This document shows positions 12,077-22,572 of a DNA stretch of 64,000 nt, piece after piece. The translations under genes were made by a program, and so were the position numbers. The stretch spans positions 18,810 to 82,809 of the forward strand of contig CAJNOI010000311.1 in the NCBI GenBank assembly GCA_905250115.1, written 5' to 3'. Positions within the stretch are counted from its first letter, which is position 1, and each line of letters begins with the position of its first letter. This DNA is from Adineta steineri (Eukaryota; Rotifera; Eurotatoria; Adinetida; Adinetidae). A model generated the notes under the pieces. It was not told the DNA's origin and searched no databases. It saw nothing but the letters and a program-made list of their open reading frames with translations.

Positions 12077-13413
12077 ATGTTTTCTTTTCTTTTTTTCGTT
12101 CTTACGATAGCAACGATGACTACGTATCGATATAATAAAACATTAAGCAAACGAAATATGTGGATAGGCGAAACGCTTTCTCTTTATTATCGTATATTTT
12201 TTTATTACTTATACTCTGGAAAAGGTATTGATGCATATCGAACAAGCGGAATTGATCGGCGTGTATTAATCCATATATATTCACTTGTTTTAACAATTCG
12301 TCTTTTTTCTTTTCGACATTATCGAGCAAAATCTTATGGTGAAGATTTACGTGCTAATTTACGTAATGTTATTGTACCATTTACTATTATTCCACTTTCA
12401 ATATTTTGTTTCAATAAATTTATTTGTTTATTTTTTTTAATATTTATTTATCCATTATGGGCATTGATTGGTTCAATTTATTTATCAATATATGATACAA
12501 AAAATTCTCAAACTATAAATCAATATTTTTATGAACAATTATTAAAACCAAATTATTGGTTTGCAACATGGCGTATGAATTGTACAATTGTTGCTTATCA
12601 TTCATATAAAAAGTGGGAACAAACTAAACAACAATATTCGATGGAAGATAAAGGTCGATTTTTAATTGAAGGAAAAAAATTAAATATACCAGTAACACCT
12701 ATATTAGAAATACCTCGGATTATGATTAAACATAAATCAATTGAAGGTGGAATGGGAATAAATGTTTATGATAATTTTGCTATGTAAGTTAAAATTATTT
12801 TTTTTTGTTTTCTAACCATAATTTCTTGTTTTTTATTAGAAATGATGGTGACTGGATTATTCAAAAAGTATTTTCAAATAGTGATTTTATTCAAAATCTT
12901 GTCACATCTAATGCACCACTTTCAACTGTTCGTATAATAACTTCACGTGATTCTTCATCATCATTAATTAAAGTAAAAACAATGGTTTTTCGTGCTGGTC
13001 GTTTTCAACAAAAAACTGATCATAATGCAATTTTTTATAATATTGATTTTAATTCTTCACATTGTTTATCAAGTGGAACAACGAATCGTCATTGGTATCA
13101 AAGTGGTTTAAAATCATTTGATACAACAAGTATGTGGCAAGGACAAAATTATTCTATTCATCCTGATTCTTATCAACAACTTGAAGGTATTAAATGGCCG
13201 AATGTTAATGAAATGATTCAATGTGTTTCTCATGCACATGAAATCTTATGTCCTGATATACCTATTATTGGATGGGATGTTGCATGGACAAATGAAAATA
13301 ATCAACTGATGTTACTTGAATTAAATATTTCATGTAATTTTTTTAATGGACATTTTGATACAAAAGACTATACAAATTTTTGTTATGATTGGTTTCATAC
13401 ACTTGATATTTAA
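12077..13413 (+). CDS. sugar-transfer-associated ATP-grasp protein
   Basis: Two exons, 12077-12783 and 12840-13413, are joined by a 56-bp GT-AG intron and give 426 residues. The C-terminal two-thirds matches the sugar-transfer-associated ATP-grasp family: an ATP-binding strand and glycine loop (IMIKHKSIEGGMGINVYD), WIIQKVFSNSDFI, VRIITSRDSSSS, and the metal-binding end IIGWDVAWTNENN followed by MLLELNIS. A hydrophobic hairpin lies at about residues 97-139 and a short hydrophobic segment at 1-14, so the protein is probably membrane-anchored. Bacterial relatives sit in capsule or exopolysaccharide loci and are thought to attach amino acids or similar groups to sugars. The substrate here is unknown. 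The family is chiefly bacterial; an intron shows it is settled in a eukaryotic genome. An AATAAA overlaps the stop codon. Confidence 0.75.
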
Positions 13414-13418
13414 ATAAA
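13413..13418 (+). terminator. polyadenylation signal overlapping the ATP-grasp stop
   Basis: AATAAA begins on the last base of the TAA stop, followed by a T-rich stretch; it implies a very short 3'UTR. Confidence 0.5.
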
Positions 13419-13746
13419 AATTACAAGATCAAAAAAGTTTTTTTTATGTAAAATAAATTGACTTGAAAAAAATACTTATATTTATTTGTTCGATGACTTT
13501 CTTTTCTTCACTACATTATTCGTAAGATTTTTAATCCCATTCCACGCGATGCACTGGTATGCTCATAAATGAATGAGATGTAATTGATAAAGTAGATCTA
13601 AAATGCCTGAAATATTCTTTTTAAAATTTTACAGTTAGAGTCGACAGATGTCTCTTGTTTCTTTTAACTCTGAAATAAAATGGAGTCAAACATAAAAGAA
13701 AAATGAAATTATTTTATTATTCAGTAAAACTAAAACTCTCATATAA
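13419..13746. other. spacer between two + strand genes
   Basis: The spacer is 333 bp from stop to ATG. It contains a pyrimidine-rich tract ending in TTCAG at 13721-13724, 22 bases before the next ATG, which would serve as a trans-splice acceptor for the downstream gene. Confidence 0.4.
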
Positions 13747-16186
13747 ATGAAAATATCAGCTAATCTTTTATCGAAAACTCAGTATTGCTCATTAATTAAT
13801 TTTTCCCGGTTGTTTTCAAGTAAACAGTATGAAAAAATTCAAGGAATACGAGATAATTTTAGTGAATATGAAGTTCGTTTACATTTTGATAAATGGTTAA
13901 AATCTTTATGGTAAATTCGAAGTTTTAAAATATTAATTAAATATTTTCTTTTTGTCAAAGAGAGGTTGGCGCCTAATCAATGGGTAAATTCAACAAGAGA
14001 TGGTTCAATTCGAGTTACTCGATGTTTTATACCATTTTGGAATATTAATTTTCAAGGCGATATTCAATGTACTCTTAGTACAAAAGCAAACTTTCCTTTT
14101 CGAGTAAAAAAATACGTTTAATATATCTATTAAAATTATTTAATTTTGTTTTTTATACTAGCATGATGAAAATTATTATTCACAAAAAGAATGGCATACA
14201 TTTCCTTTACAAATGAATAATATTTCTTTAAATAATATTAATATTTATGCAGCTAACAATTTAGATAAATATCATATACAAAAATTAGATGTATCTTTTG
14301 ACGATGTTGAACCTATTGATTTAACTGACCAAGATTATATTATTGAAAAACGTACTATTGATCAAGATACAGCATTCAAAAATGCATGGATTCTTATTAT
14401 GAAACCTTTACTAGAAAATATGTGTCTTGAAGAAGCAAAAAAGGTATTAATTCCATAATATAACATATCAATAAGTATCATATAGAGATAATAGATATCA
14501 GAATAAGAAAATTTGATTATATCAAAGCATCTATCAATAAATCCACTCAGAGTTGCATTTTGAATAAAATATTTTTATTTTCTTTCTCGTAGACAAGAGT
14601 CTTGCAAGAATAAATTATTTGCTTGTGTCCGCACTTCATTGATTGATCTAAAAATTCGGTAAAGATATAAAAGGAATTTTTCTATAAGGGTAACCGAGGT
14701 CGAGGAACACGAATCTGACGTTAGTTTTTTAGGATTTTTTTTGTAGACAACGAGCAATCTCTTAAAGAAAGTCTTGAACTCTATTAGAAATACCATTTCT
14801 ACAAGAAAGAGCTGACGAGGGAACATATTTAAGTGATACCTCACGTTTGAGCTCATATTTTGTTTATAGGTATAGCTCATAGTGTAGATAAGAATTCCAA
14901 AAGGATTTTCCCCCAAACTCTGTTATTGTTGGAATGTTGTATTTTTAAGATATAGAGATATCGCATTCCTGTGGTCTCATTCAGGGATATCGAAAAAACT
15001 CATTTTCGAATTTGGTCTAGAAACTTTGTATAAACGAAGTTCTCAATAATAGTTCTTTATTGTGAAAAGTTTACCGTTTTTGCTTGTTTCTATCTGGAGA
15101 TATGGCTACACATCCTATAATATCAGCTAAGGGGATAGCCTTGATATTCTTGTTTGCAACTAGACGCATTCAACAGTGGTGAAATTTTCATAATAAATAT
15201 CTATTATTGAGACCTTCGTTTATACAAAGTTTCAAGTCCAAATTCGCAGATGAGTTTTTTTGATATCTTTGAGGGGGACCACAGAAATGAGATATCTCTA
15301 CCTTTTGAAAATACAATATTTCAACAATAACAGAGTTTGGGGAAAAATCCGTTTAGGATTCTTATCTACACTATAAGTAAAATATGAATCCGAACGAGAG
15401 GTATCACCTAAATATGTGCCCTCGTGAGCGAATCTTCATACAAGCGTTACTTATTGATAATTCTTTCGCCGTATTTCAAAATTGAAGAGAAAAGTAGTTA
15501 GTTAAGAATGATCCTAATCATTTCTATTTTTATTTATCTATCAATCAGATTTATCCTAAATTTGAAGAACCTCGAATTGATTCATTTCATTTAATAATGA
15601 ATTCAAAACAAGAACGTCTTTTATATTATCCAATATATATAATTAATTATAAATATGATTCTCAATTAATTTATACATGTTTATTTGATGGTGTAACTGG
15701 TCATATAACTGGTGATAGACAATTTTCAGCAATAAAAGTTACCCTAGCATCGTTGATAGCATTTTATCCAATGATTACAATTGGACTTTTTAGTTTTGGT
15801 ACACTTGTAGATTTTTTATTTGCATTTGAAATTGCATCAGAACTTAGTTTTTCTGTTGCTCTTCCGATGGCTTTCATTATTGCACCTTTGATTGGATTTT
15901 ATGCACGTTCATATCCAAAATCATATAAAAAACAGATTAGTAGTGAACAATGGACTCAAGATCAATTTAAAACATTAAAATTTACTTATGCATTTGATCA
16001 ACAACAAAAGTTTGTTATATAAATTATTATTTCATCATGTTTATGTTTATATTATCTTTCAGAAATCAAATATCAAATGATGATTCATCTGTTCACATAG
16101 CATCGGATGACGAGATCAAATCTATAAAAGAACAGCATAATGACTTAAATGATTCTGCTGGTAAATTAGAAAAACGACGTATTTAA
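13747..16186 (+). CDS. uncharacterised mitochondrial-looking membrane protein
   Basis: Five exons were assembled by splice signals and frame: 13747-13910, 13965-14103, 14162-14443, 15549-16009 and 16063-16186, giving 389 residues. The N-terminus lacks acidic residues for about 27 positions and has SRLFSSK, typical of a mitochondrial presequence. A folded middle follows (VRLHFDKWLKSLW, then CFIPFWNINFQGDI, later YYPIYIINYKYDS and LFDGVTGHITGDRQ). Two adjacent transmembrane segments lie at about 260-325 (LASLIAFYPMITIGLFSF and FSVALPMAFIIAPLIGFYAR), then a charged tail. I do not recognise the family. Introns are 53-58 bp except the third, 1105 bp, which contains a long inverted repeat. AATAAA lies 30 bp after the stop. 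Confidence 0.7.
14811..15429. repeat. long imperfect inverted repeat in intron 3
   Basis: The left arm (14811 to about 15075) and right arm (about 15178 to 15429) are imperfect reverse complements of some 250 bp around a ~100-bp centre. Matching landmarks are TGATACCTC, GTGTAGATAAGAAT, CAAACTCTGTTATTGTTG, ACTTTGTATAAACGAAG and CTCAATAATAG. It inflates an intron that would otherwise be near 50 bp. This looks like a foldback-type or MITE insertion; no transposase is present. Confidence 0.7.
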
Positions 16187-16215
16187 ACCATATTCCATGT
16201 TTTCACAAAAGGATT

Positions 16216-16221
16216 AATAAA
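16216..16221 (+). terminator. polyadenylation signal of the mitochondrial-looking gene
   Basis: AATAAA 30 bp downstream of the TAA stop at 16184-16186, followed by T-rich sequence. Confidence 0.4.
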
Positions 16222-16956
16222 GAACATATTATGATAAATTAAAAAATTTATTTTTTATTTTTCGATGGAATGTTTCTTTTTGAAAAATAAACTTAATTAA
16301 CAAATTTCTGTGATCGTTAATCATGAATATATTTTCTTTTTGCTACTCGAATCACAATATTTAACAGTTAGAATTATCAATTTATCAAAATTTTGTAACT
16401 GTCGGTACAATAATTATGTGCAAATACGACTAAAATGCAAGTTTGATGAATAATACAGTCGATTAGAGAAACATTCTATTTCTTACGGTTCCACTCTCAA
16501 AGAAATGTGAATACATTAGAAAAATCAAGTTTGTGTTATGACATGTTACAATAGATTTTTGGATTTCTAAAAATTTGGAATTACCACCGGTCGTTTTATA
16601 GTTAGTTAATTTCAATAAACCATTTTTCAATTCAATTTTTATCATCACGTTTTCATAAAATATTTTTATCGTCTTCAATTTTGAAGAATTCTCAGACTAT
16701 ATCAAACATTTAATATTCTTTGCGAATAATTTTTACTTGAATTCAGTTCAAATTACAAAATATTTTCTTTTCTTTTCTTCTGTAAAATTCGACAAAAATC
16801 AACAAAAGATGAAGAATTTAACATTCATTTATTCAACATTTTTTAATCAAAATTATCAAATTAAGTTCTATTTTGAAGAAAAAAAACAAAATGATTTTTC
16901 TTCATTATTTTCTTCTTCAAACAATTCTTTCATTTTCATTAAAGTTAAAATTTCAT
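16222..16956. other. convergent intergenic region, includes the family 3' flank of copy A
   Basis: AT-rich. From about 16620 it resembles the 3' flanks of the other B-box/NHL copies (shared landmark CAAAAGATGAAGAATTTA), showing that the duplication unit reaches past the stop codon. Confidence 0.5.
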
Positions 16957-18890
16957 TCACAATATTATTTCAAATTTTGCAATTCGATGATTACTATAAT
17001 TAACAATATAAAAATTTCCTTCATCATCAAAAGATAAACCACTGGGACCATTCAATTGATTTGATTGATTTCCATGACCATTTCCACCAACAACGATTTC
17101 ACCTTCTTCTTTTCCTTCACACCAACGCATTACTCGATGATTCCCATAATCCGCCACATAGATTTGACCCCAGTGATCAACAATTACTCCTTGAAGATAA
17201 GACAATTGATTAAGATTTCTTCCTTGACCATTTCCTCCAGCCACAACTGTTCCTTGTTTTGCATCTTTTCTCCATTTCATCACACGATCATTGTATCTAT
17301 CTGATACATAAACAGATTGATCTTTATCAACGAAGATGAAAGTAGGATGATTCAGTTGATTAAGTCGATTTCCTTTTCCATTACCACCTGCCACTATAAT
17401 TCCTTCGTTTTTGTATTCACCCATTTTCCATCGTCTCACTTCATTCTTTTTGCAGTCAGAAACATAAAGAAATCCATATTTATCCATTGCCAAACGAGAA
17501 CAGTCAATATTCGGAATGATAATTTGTTGGTTTTGATTCAACCATTGAATCACTCGTCTGTTCCCACGATCAGCAATAACGATCGAATGATTTTTTTGAT
17601 CAACAATCACATCTGTTGGATAATTCAGTTGATTCATTCGATTTCCTTCTCCATTTCCACCTGCAATGATTTGTCCTTGTTTTGCATTATGTTTCCATTC
17701 GACAATACGGTCATTAAAAGAATCAGCAATGAAAATATTTTTGTTTTTATCAATAAAGATTCCTGCAGGCTCATTGAATTGATTTAATTTCTGTCCTTTT
17801 TCATTTCCACCAGCTACAGTGATGCCATTTTGTTTCCATTTGTTGAATTTTGGTTCTAGAAAAGGATGAAAATAGAACATTTTGATGAAAAGAAGAAGAA
17901 AATTTTGTTTTTTATCGAAGTAAAAAACAAAAGATTAGTTTTCAATGAAACTTTGAGTTTGGTTTTTTGTTAGTTGAATTTTAAATAAAATGTTGATGAA
18001 AATGTGTAATGAAAAGACAAATCGTATTCAATATTTTTTATTGAATTTTGAAAAGGATTTTATTAAAAAAACAAATCATTTGAAGTTTTGTATTTGGAAA
18101 GTAAAAATAAATTGTTTTGAAAAGAAAAGAAAAAGAGAAAAGATTTTGTTGATTTATTTTTTGTCAAAGAAAATTTTCAAAATAATTTAATTTTGTTTTT
18201 ATCAATCAAACATTTTTTTAATCTTTGAAGAAAGTTTTTTTCGTGTAATATTATTTCATATCTTATCATTCTTTTATTTTCATCATTACTTTTCTTTGTT
18301 TTTATAGTTTTTCAACATAATATCATAAAAAATGAAAATTATTCTTTTAGATATAATTTCTAAAAAAACTCACTTCTTGATGAAATAATTGAAATTTCAT
18401 TAATAAATAATTGTGAGCTTTGTTTAATAGAAATATTTGTTGGATCATTTAATTCTTCTCTAATTTTTCTTAGTTGATTTGATAAACAATTTAAATCGAT
18501 TTCATTAAATTCATTTTCTTTATGAATTTGTTTTACTTGTTCACTTAAATCAGTAAATTTCATTTCAATATCATCCATAAATGTTTGTAAAGAGTTAATA
18601 ACAATTTTTCTACATTCTTGTGCTTTTTGTTGAATTATTTCAATTGAAATTGTTTCCCATTGATTAATTTGTTTTATTAATGAATGATTTTGTGGATTTT
18701 TTTTTCGTTCATTAATTGTTTGTTTAAATTCATCATAATCATTAATAATATGATTTAATTCATCATTTAATATTTGTTTATGTTCTGCTAAATCCATAAA
18801 ACAAAATCGTTTTGAACACCCTTCGCAAGAATATGTTATTTTTTCTTTGTTGCATTTAAAGCATTGTGTTTTTTTACTTGCCACTGCCAT
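16957..18890 (-). CDS. B-box/coiled-coil/NHL protein, copy A
   Basis: Exon 1 is 18890-18374 and exon 2 is 17855-16957; the 518-bp intron has a GTGAGT donor and TTTTCTAG acceptor, phase 1. The product has 471 residues. Residues 10-47 form a B-box-type zinc finger (C10, C13, C22, C25, C30, D33, H37, H47). Residues about 40-165 are helical and Lys/Glu/Gln-rich, a likely coiled coil. Residues 173-471 are six NHL repeats, such as GIFIDKNKNIFIADSFNDRI and VIVDHWGQIYVADYGNHRVM, predicting a six-bladed propeller. The order matches TRIM-NHL proteins, but there is no RING, so ubiquitin ligase activity is not implied. TRIM-NHL propellers bind RNA or protein; the ligand here is unknown. It is one of five paralogues in the window and looks intact. 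Confidence 0.85.
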
Positions 18891-18936
18891 GTCTTTGAAT
18901 ATAAATTTACAGAAGAAATGAATATCTCCTTATCTG

Positions 18937-18965
18937 CTTTTATAAATATAAACTTTATGACTCAT
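18937..18965 (-). promoter_or_regulatory. TATA box and AP-1-like site of copy A
   Basis: On the gene strand TATAAAAG lies 47 bp before the ATG, and ATGACTCAT, a perfect AP-1/bZIP palindrome, lies about 68 bp before it. The TGACTCA recurs at 68-70 bp in copies B, C and D. Confidence 0.5.
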
Positions 18966-19976
18966 TGATAACAAAGACATTGCTCGGTGGTAGAAAAAGT
19001 TGGTAAAGAATTTTGTTGTGATAACAATTACTAATTGTGACAAAATGTCACTGATAAAACTGATGTAATATCGAAGATGGTTGGACTAAAACTAGGAGCT
19101 GATTTGTTTCTAATTTCAAATCAAATTCCAAACAATTTTTGTGATGCTTTTTCAATGAAAGAATGTCATAATGTAGATTTGGATATAAGTAAAGAATAAA
19201 CATAGATCTGCGCCAACAACTGTGCCTTCGAGAGAAATGTTCAGCCAATTATAAAATATATATAATGAGGAACCTTTTCTATGAATTTATCAACTCATGG
19301 GATGCAAATTCGAGGTACTTTATATACGAGTCTTGATAGCCCCTTAAATATGAAATCAATCAAAATGTAGGATGCATCTATTATGGCTTCCGATGTGGGA
19401 TAGCTATACACATAATAATCTCGCGTAACAGCTGTGTTTCTAGTTGTTATTTCATAATATATTGTAACAAATATTAGCACAAGTGTCTCACCGTCTTTGG
19501 TCACTTTTATATCCTATCAACTGATCCGTATTCAAAACTAACTCGACCAATTTTAAACGCATTGTTACATACTAAAGTCCTTTTTAATCTCATGTGACAG
19601 GATTTAAGTGTTGACTGTACACATGGTATATAGAAAAGAGTGCCATATCAAATTTTACGAAACAACCGATCAGCTTTATATCCGACGCAAAAGTACAATT
19701 TTTTTGTGTGATTACAAGACTCGAACAGTACAATAATTTTACAATTTAACCATATACTGTAATATGTATAAAATAAAATATTTTAGCATATTCTGTATAC
19801 TTTTTATTCATTATTAGAATTACTTTTCTTGTAAATGAAATTCTCATATTAGTTAGATGATCTATTATGATAATTCAATTATTATTTTACAAAACAGCAA
19901 TATATCGCGAAGTGCAAATAGAAAGATGGTTATAATAAACTGATGTTGAGGTTTTTTCTTTATAATATATCTTTTT
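18966..19976. other. duplicated non-coding flank with decayed coding traces
   Basis: This block reappears at 33.85-34.85 kb with high identity. On the minus strand some pieces read like protein in both copies (for example ETLVLIFVTIYY), but stops and frameshifts differ between the copies, so any gene here is dead. Confidence 0.5.
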
Positions 19977-20414
19977 TTGAAACTATCGCCTTTTCATTTC
20001 ATACGCTTATTAATTACTGACCGGAGTACTCGATGTTGGGCGGGAAAATTTGATAGCACATATTCGACGGATCAGAAAACGGGTGTGGGTACGACGGTCT
20101 TTTATCAGCACGCTCAACCACTCATACTGACATCACATTCACACCCTCGCTCACCCATTCACGCTATTACTCTCATCCACGCCCTCAGCCACACACCCCG
20201 ATCAAAATATATTCAATATATGAAAGATGTTTTCGGTTCTACTCCACTTGTTGCATCATCACATTCATCGTCATCTTCCATAAATAGCACGAATGATGGC
20301 ATCAGTATACATACTAAAACATTATTAATAAGTGCTACTGAAACAAGAATTCAGTTCGTTAGTATTCAAAATGATCAAAGATCATTAACATATGAAGATA
20401 GTAAGTGTTCGTAG
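19977..20414 (+). pseudogene. conserved but decayed open frame, first copy
   Basis: The frame is open for 146 codons but has no ATG until 20221. Its last 60 codons (DVFGSTPLVASSHSSSSS, then HTKTLLISATETRIQFV, ending LTYEDSK) are preserved in frame in the second copy at 35.09-35.28 kb, where a TAG and an upstream frame change interrupt it. The 5' half is CA-rich, His/Ser/Pro-like low-complexity sequence. Probably a relic exon; no function can be assigned. Confidence 0.35.
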
Positions 20415-20831
20415 TAGAAACTACAAGACTTGCTACATCTATGTAAAATAAAAAATTTGATGATATCAGTACAGCCGAAATACTAGTGACAGCCAGCAGC
20501 TACTAGTAAATTAGTTGTTTCGAAAACTAAATTAATTGAAAATAATGATAATTTGAACCGATTAAGAAAAAAATGAATGGTTAAAATAAATGTATTTTGA
20601 ATTTTATCTTTCGTTCTGATAAAAACACGTAAAAATATTTCTGTAAGAATTCGAAATAGACGGAGTAAAATAACGGGAAAGATTAAAATTAGGTAAACTC
20701 ACTCCTATGAGGATAATTCGTAAAATATTAGGACAAAATCAAGATTTTTAGTTAAAAACAGGAAAATCAGGAAAGTAAACACGCCGCGTGGCCTGAAGTT
20801 TTTAATGCAAATCTTGTTCAGATGCCATTGA

Positions 20832-22572
20832 TTATTCAATGATTGCTTCACTTTTCCCAAGCTCTAAGATAAATAAAAACAAAAAATAATTTTCTTCGAT
20901 AGCAAAATAGAATTTTTACCTTTATCGCAATTCATTCCATAGTAAGGTGATCTACATCTACAATAATATGTTGTACGTAATCCGACACATTTGCCTCCAT
21001 TATGACAAGATGATTTGGCACAATGATCTATCCGTGCATGATCATTATTAGCTGAGCCAGTTGATATAAATTCTAGAAGATAGATAATATACAATTATGA
21101 AATATAAACAATTGATTTTCTTACTATTATCACAAGTTTTTCCATAATAATCTTGTGGACAGGAGCAATAAAATCTACCACTTGACGATGTTTTACATGT
21201 ACCACCATTTTTGCATGGATTAGCACCACTGCATTGATCATTTATACGATTAACTTGAAAGTAAAATGTATATTTTTCTCAGAGTGAGAGAGAGAATGCA
21301 GCTTTTTCGTGTTGTTTCTTTACATTTTATATTTTAATAGAAATTTTAAAAGAATTTTCGACGTTTCAAAGATGTTTTAACTCGGTCATTATCAGTACAA
21401 TAACAAGAAATAAAAATAAAAATCAAACTTGAGTATTTTACATATTCATGTTGATGTTATGTTACATTATTATTCTATTATAAATTACAACAGGTATCAG
21501 GTGCTAGTTATTTTTATTTTTATTTCTATTTCTTGTTATCATACTGATGATGACCGAGTTAAAACATCTTTAAAACGTAGAAAATTCTATTAAAATATAA
21601 ATAAACAACACGAAAAAGCTACATTCTTTCTCTTATTCTGAGAAAAATATACGCCATACATCTTTATCTATCAATCAATAATAACTATAAGATTAATATC
21701 AAATTCATAGCTAACCTTTAGATGATTTAATTGTTGCTCGACTAACACTAGTTCGATGTGAGCCAGTAGTTTTTACTTAAAACAAAGATTATTAAAAAAG
21801 AAGCAGTTTTGTGAAGATGACGAATATAACAAAAATAGTTTTCTTTAATAAAAAATAGAATTTTTACTTTTATCGCACTTTCTTCCATGGTAAGGTAGTT
21901 TACATCTACAATAATATGTTGTACGTAATCCAACACATTCACCTTGATTACGACAAGGTGATTTAGCACAATGATCTATCCGCGCACGATTTTTCTTAGC
22001 TGAACCGGCTGATATATGCTCTGAAAGATAGATACTATACAAATATAAAATATAAACAATCTATTTTCTTACTATTATCACAAGTTCTTCCGTAATAATT
22101 TTGTGAACAGAAGCAATAAAACCTACCACTTGACAATGTTTTACATGTACCACCATGTTTACATGGATTGGTAAGACCACAGGCATCTTTATTTATCAAT
22201 CAATCAATAATAACTATCAGATTAATACCAAAGTTATAACTAACCTTTCGATGATTTAATTGTTGCATGACTAACATTAGTTCGATGTGAGCCAGCAGTT
22301 TCTATTTAAAACAAAGAATATTAAAAAAAGAAGTATTGTGAAAAGAACCAATAATATTTACTAATTACAGAACTACCACTTTTGTTTTTGCCAAACTTAC
22401 GACCAAACACTGAGCCTTTTCCAGTTGGTGAAACCCTACCTGCATTGTTACTTGCAAAGGCGATATCTTCTTCATCATGTTGATGATTATTATTACGAGC
22501 ACGTTCAGCATGTAAAACCGAAACAAATAATGTTATAGCTAAGACAGCAAAACATAAACGACGATTGATCAT
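20832..22572 (-). CDS. secreted protein with four EGF-like domains
   Basis: Eight exons, all joined in phase 1: 22572-22362, 22301-22245, 22186-22073, 22020-21868, 21775-21716, 21253-21125, 21072-20920 and 20863-20832, giving 302 residues. Residues 1-22 are a signal peptide (RRLCFAVLAITLFVSVLHA), followed by a polar, His/Asn-rich stretch. Four six-cysteine EGF modules lie at about 90-127, 128-178, 199-241 and 242-292. Exons 2-4 (short Ser/Thr linker, EGF, EGF) and 5-7 are a duplicated trio: both linkers contain GSHRT and ATIKSSK. No calcium-binding EGF signature is evident. Probably an extracellular or adhesive protein; the partner is unknown. The 462-bp intron between exons 5 and 6 holds a palindromic element. 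The other introns are 47-92 bp. A truncated second copy lies at 35.7-36.1 kb. Confidence 0.8.
21268..21652. repeat. palindromic (foldback/MITE-like) element in an EGF-gene intron
   Basis: The ends are matching inverted repeats, GTATATTTTTCTCAGA on the left and its reverse complement on the right. Arms of about 150 bp (21268 to ~21424 and ~21506 to 21652) share AGCTTTTTCGTGTTG and ACCGAGTTAAAACATCTTT-type landmarks. There is no coding sequence. The left arm also exists at the matching place in the second EGF copy, so the insertion predates the segmental duplication. Confidence 0.7.

Noticed and set aside
17065..17787. Plus-strand open frames opposite the NHL exons
   Set aside because: Antisense shadows of the repeat coding; they recur opposite every copy.
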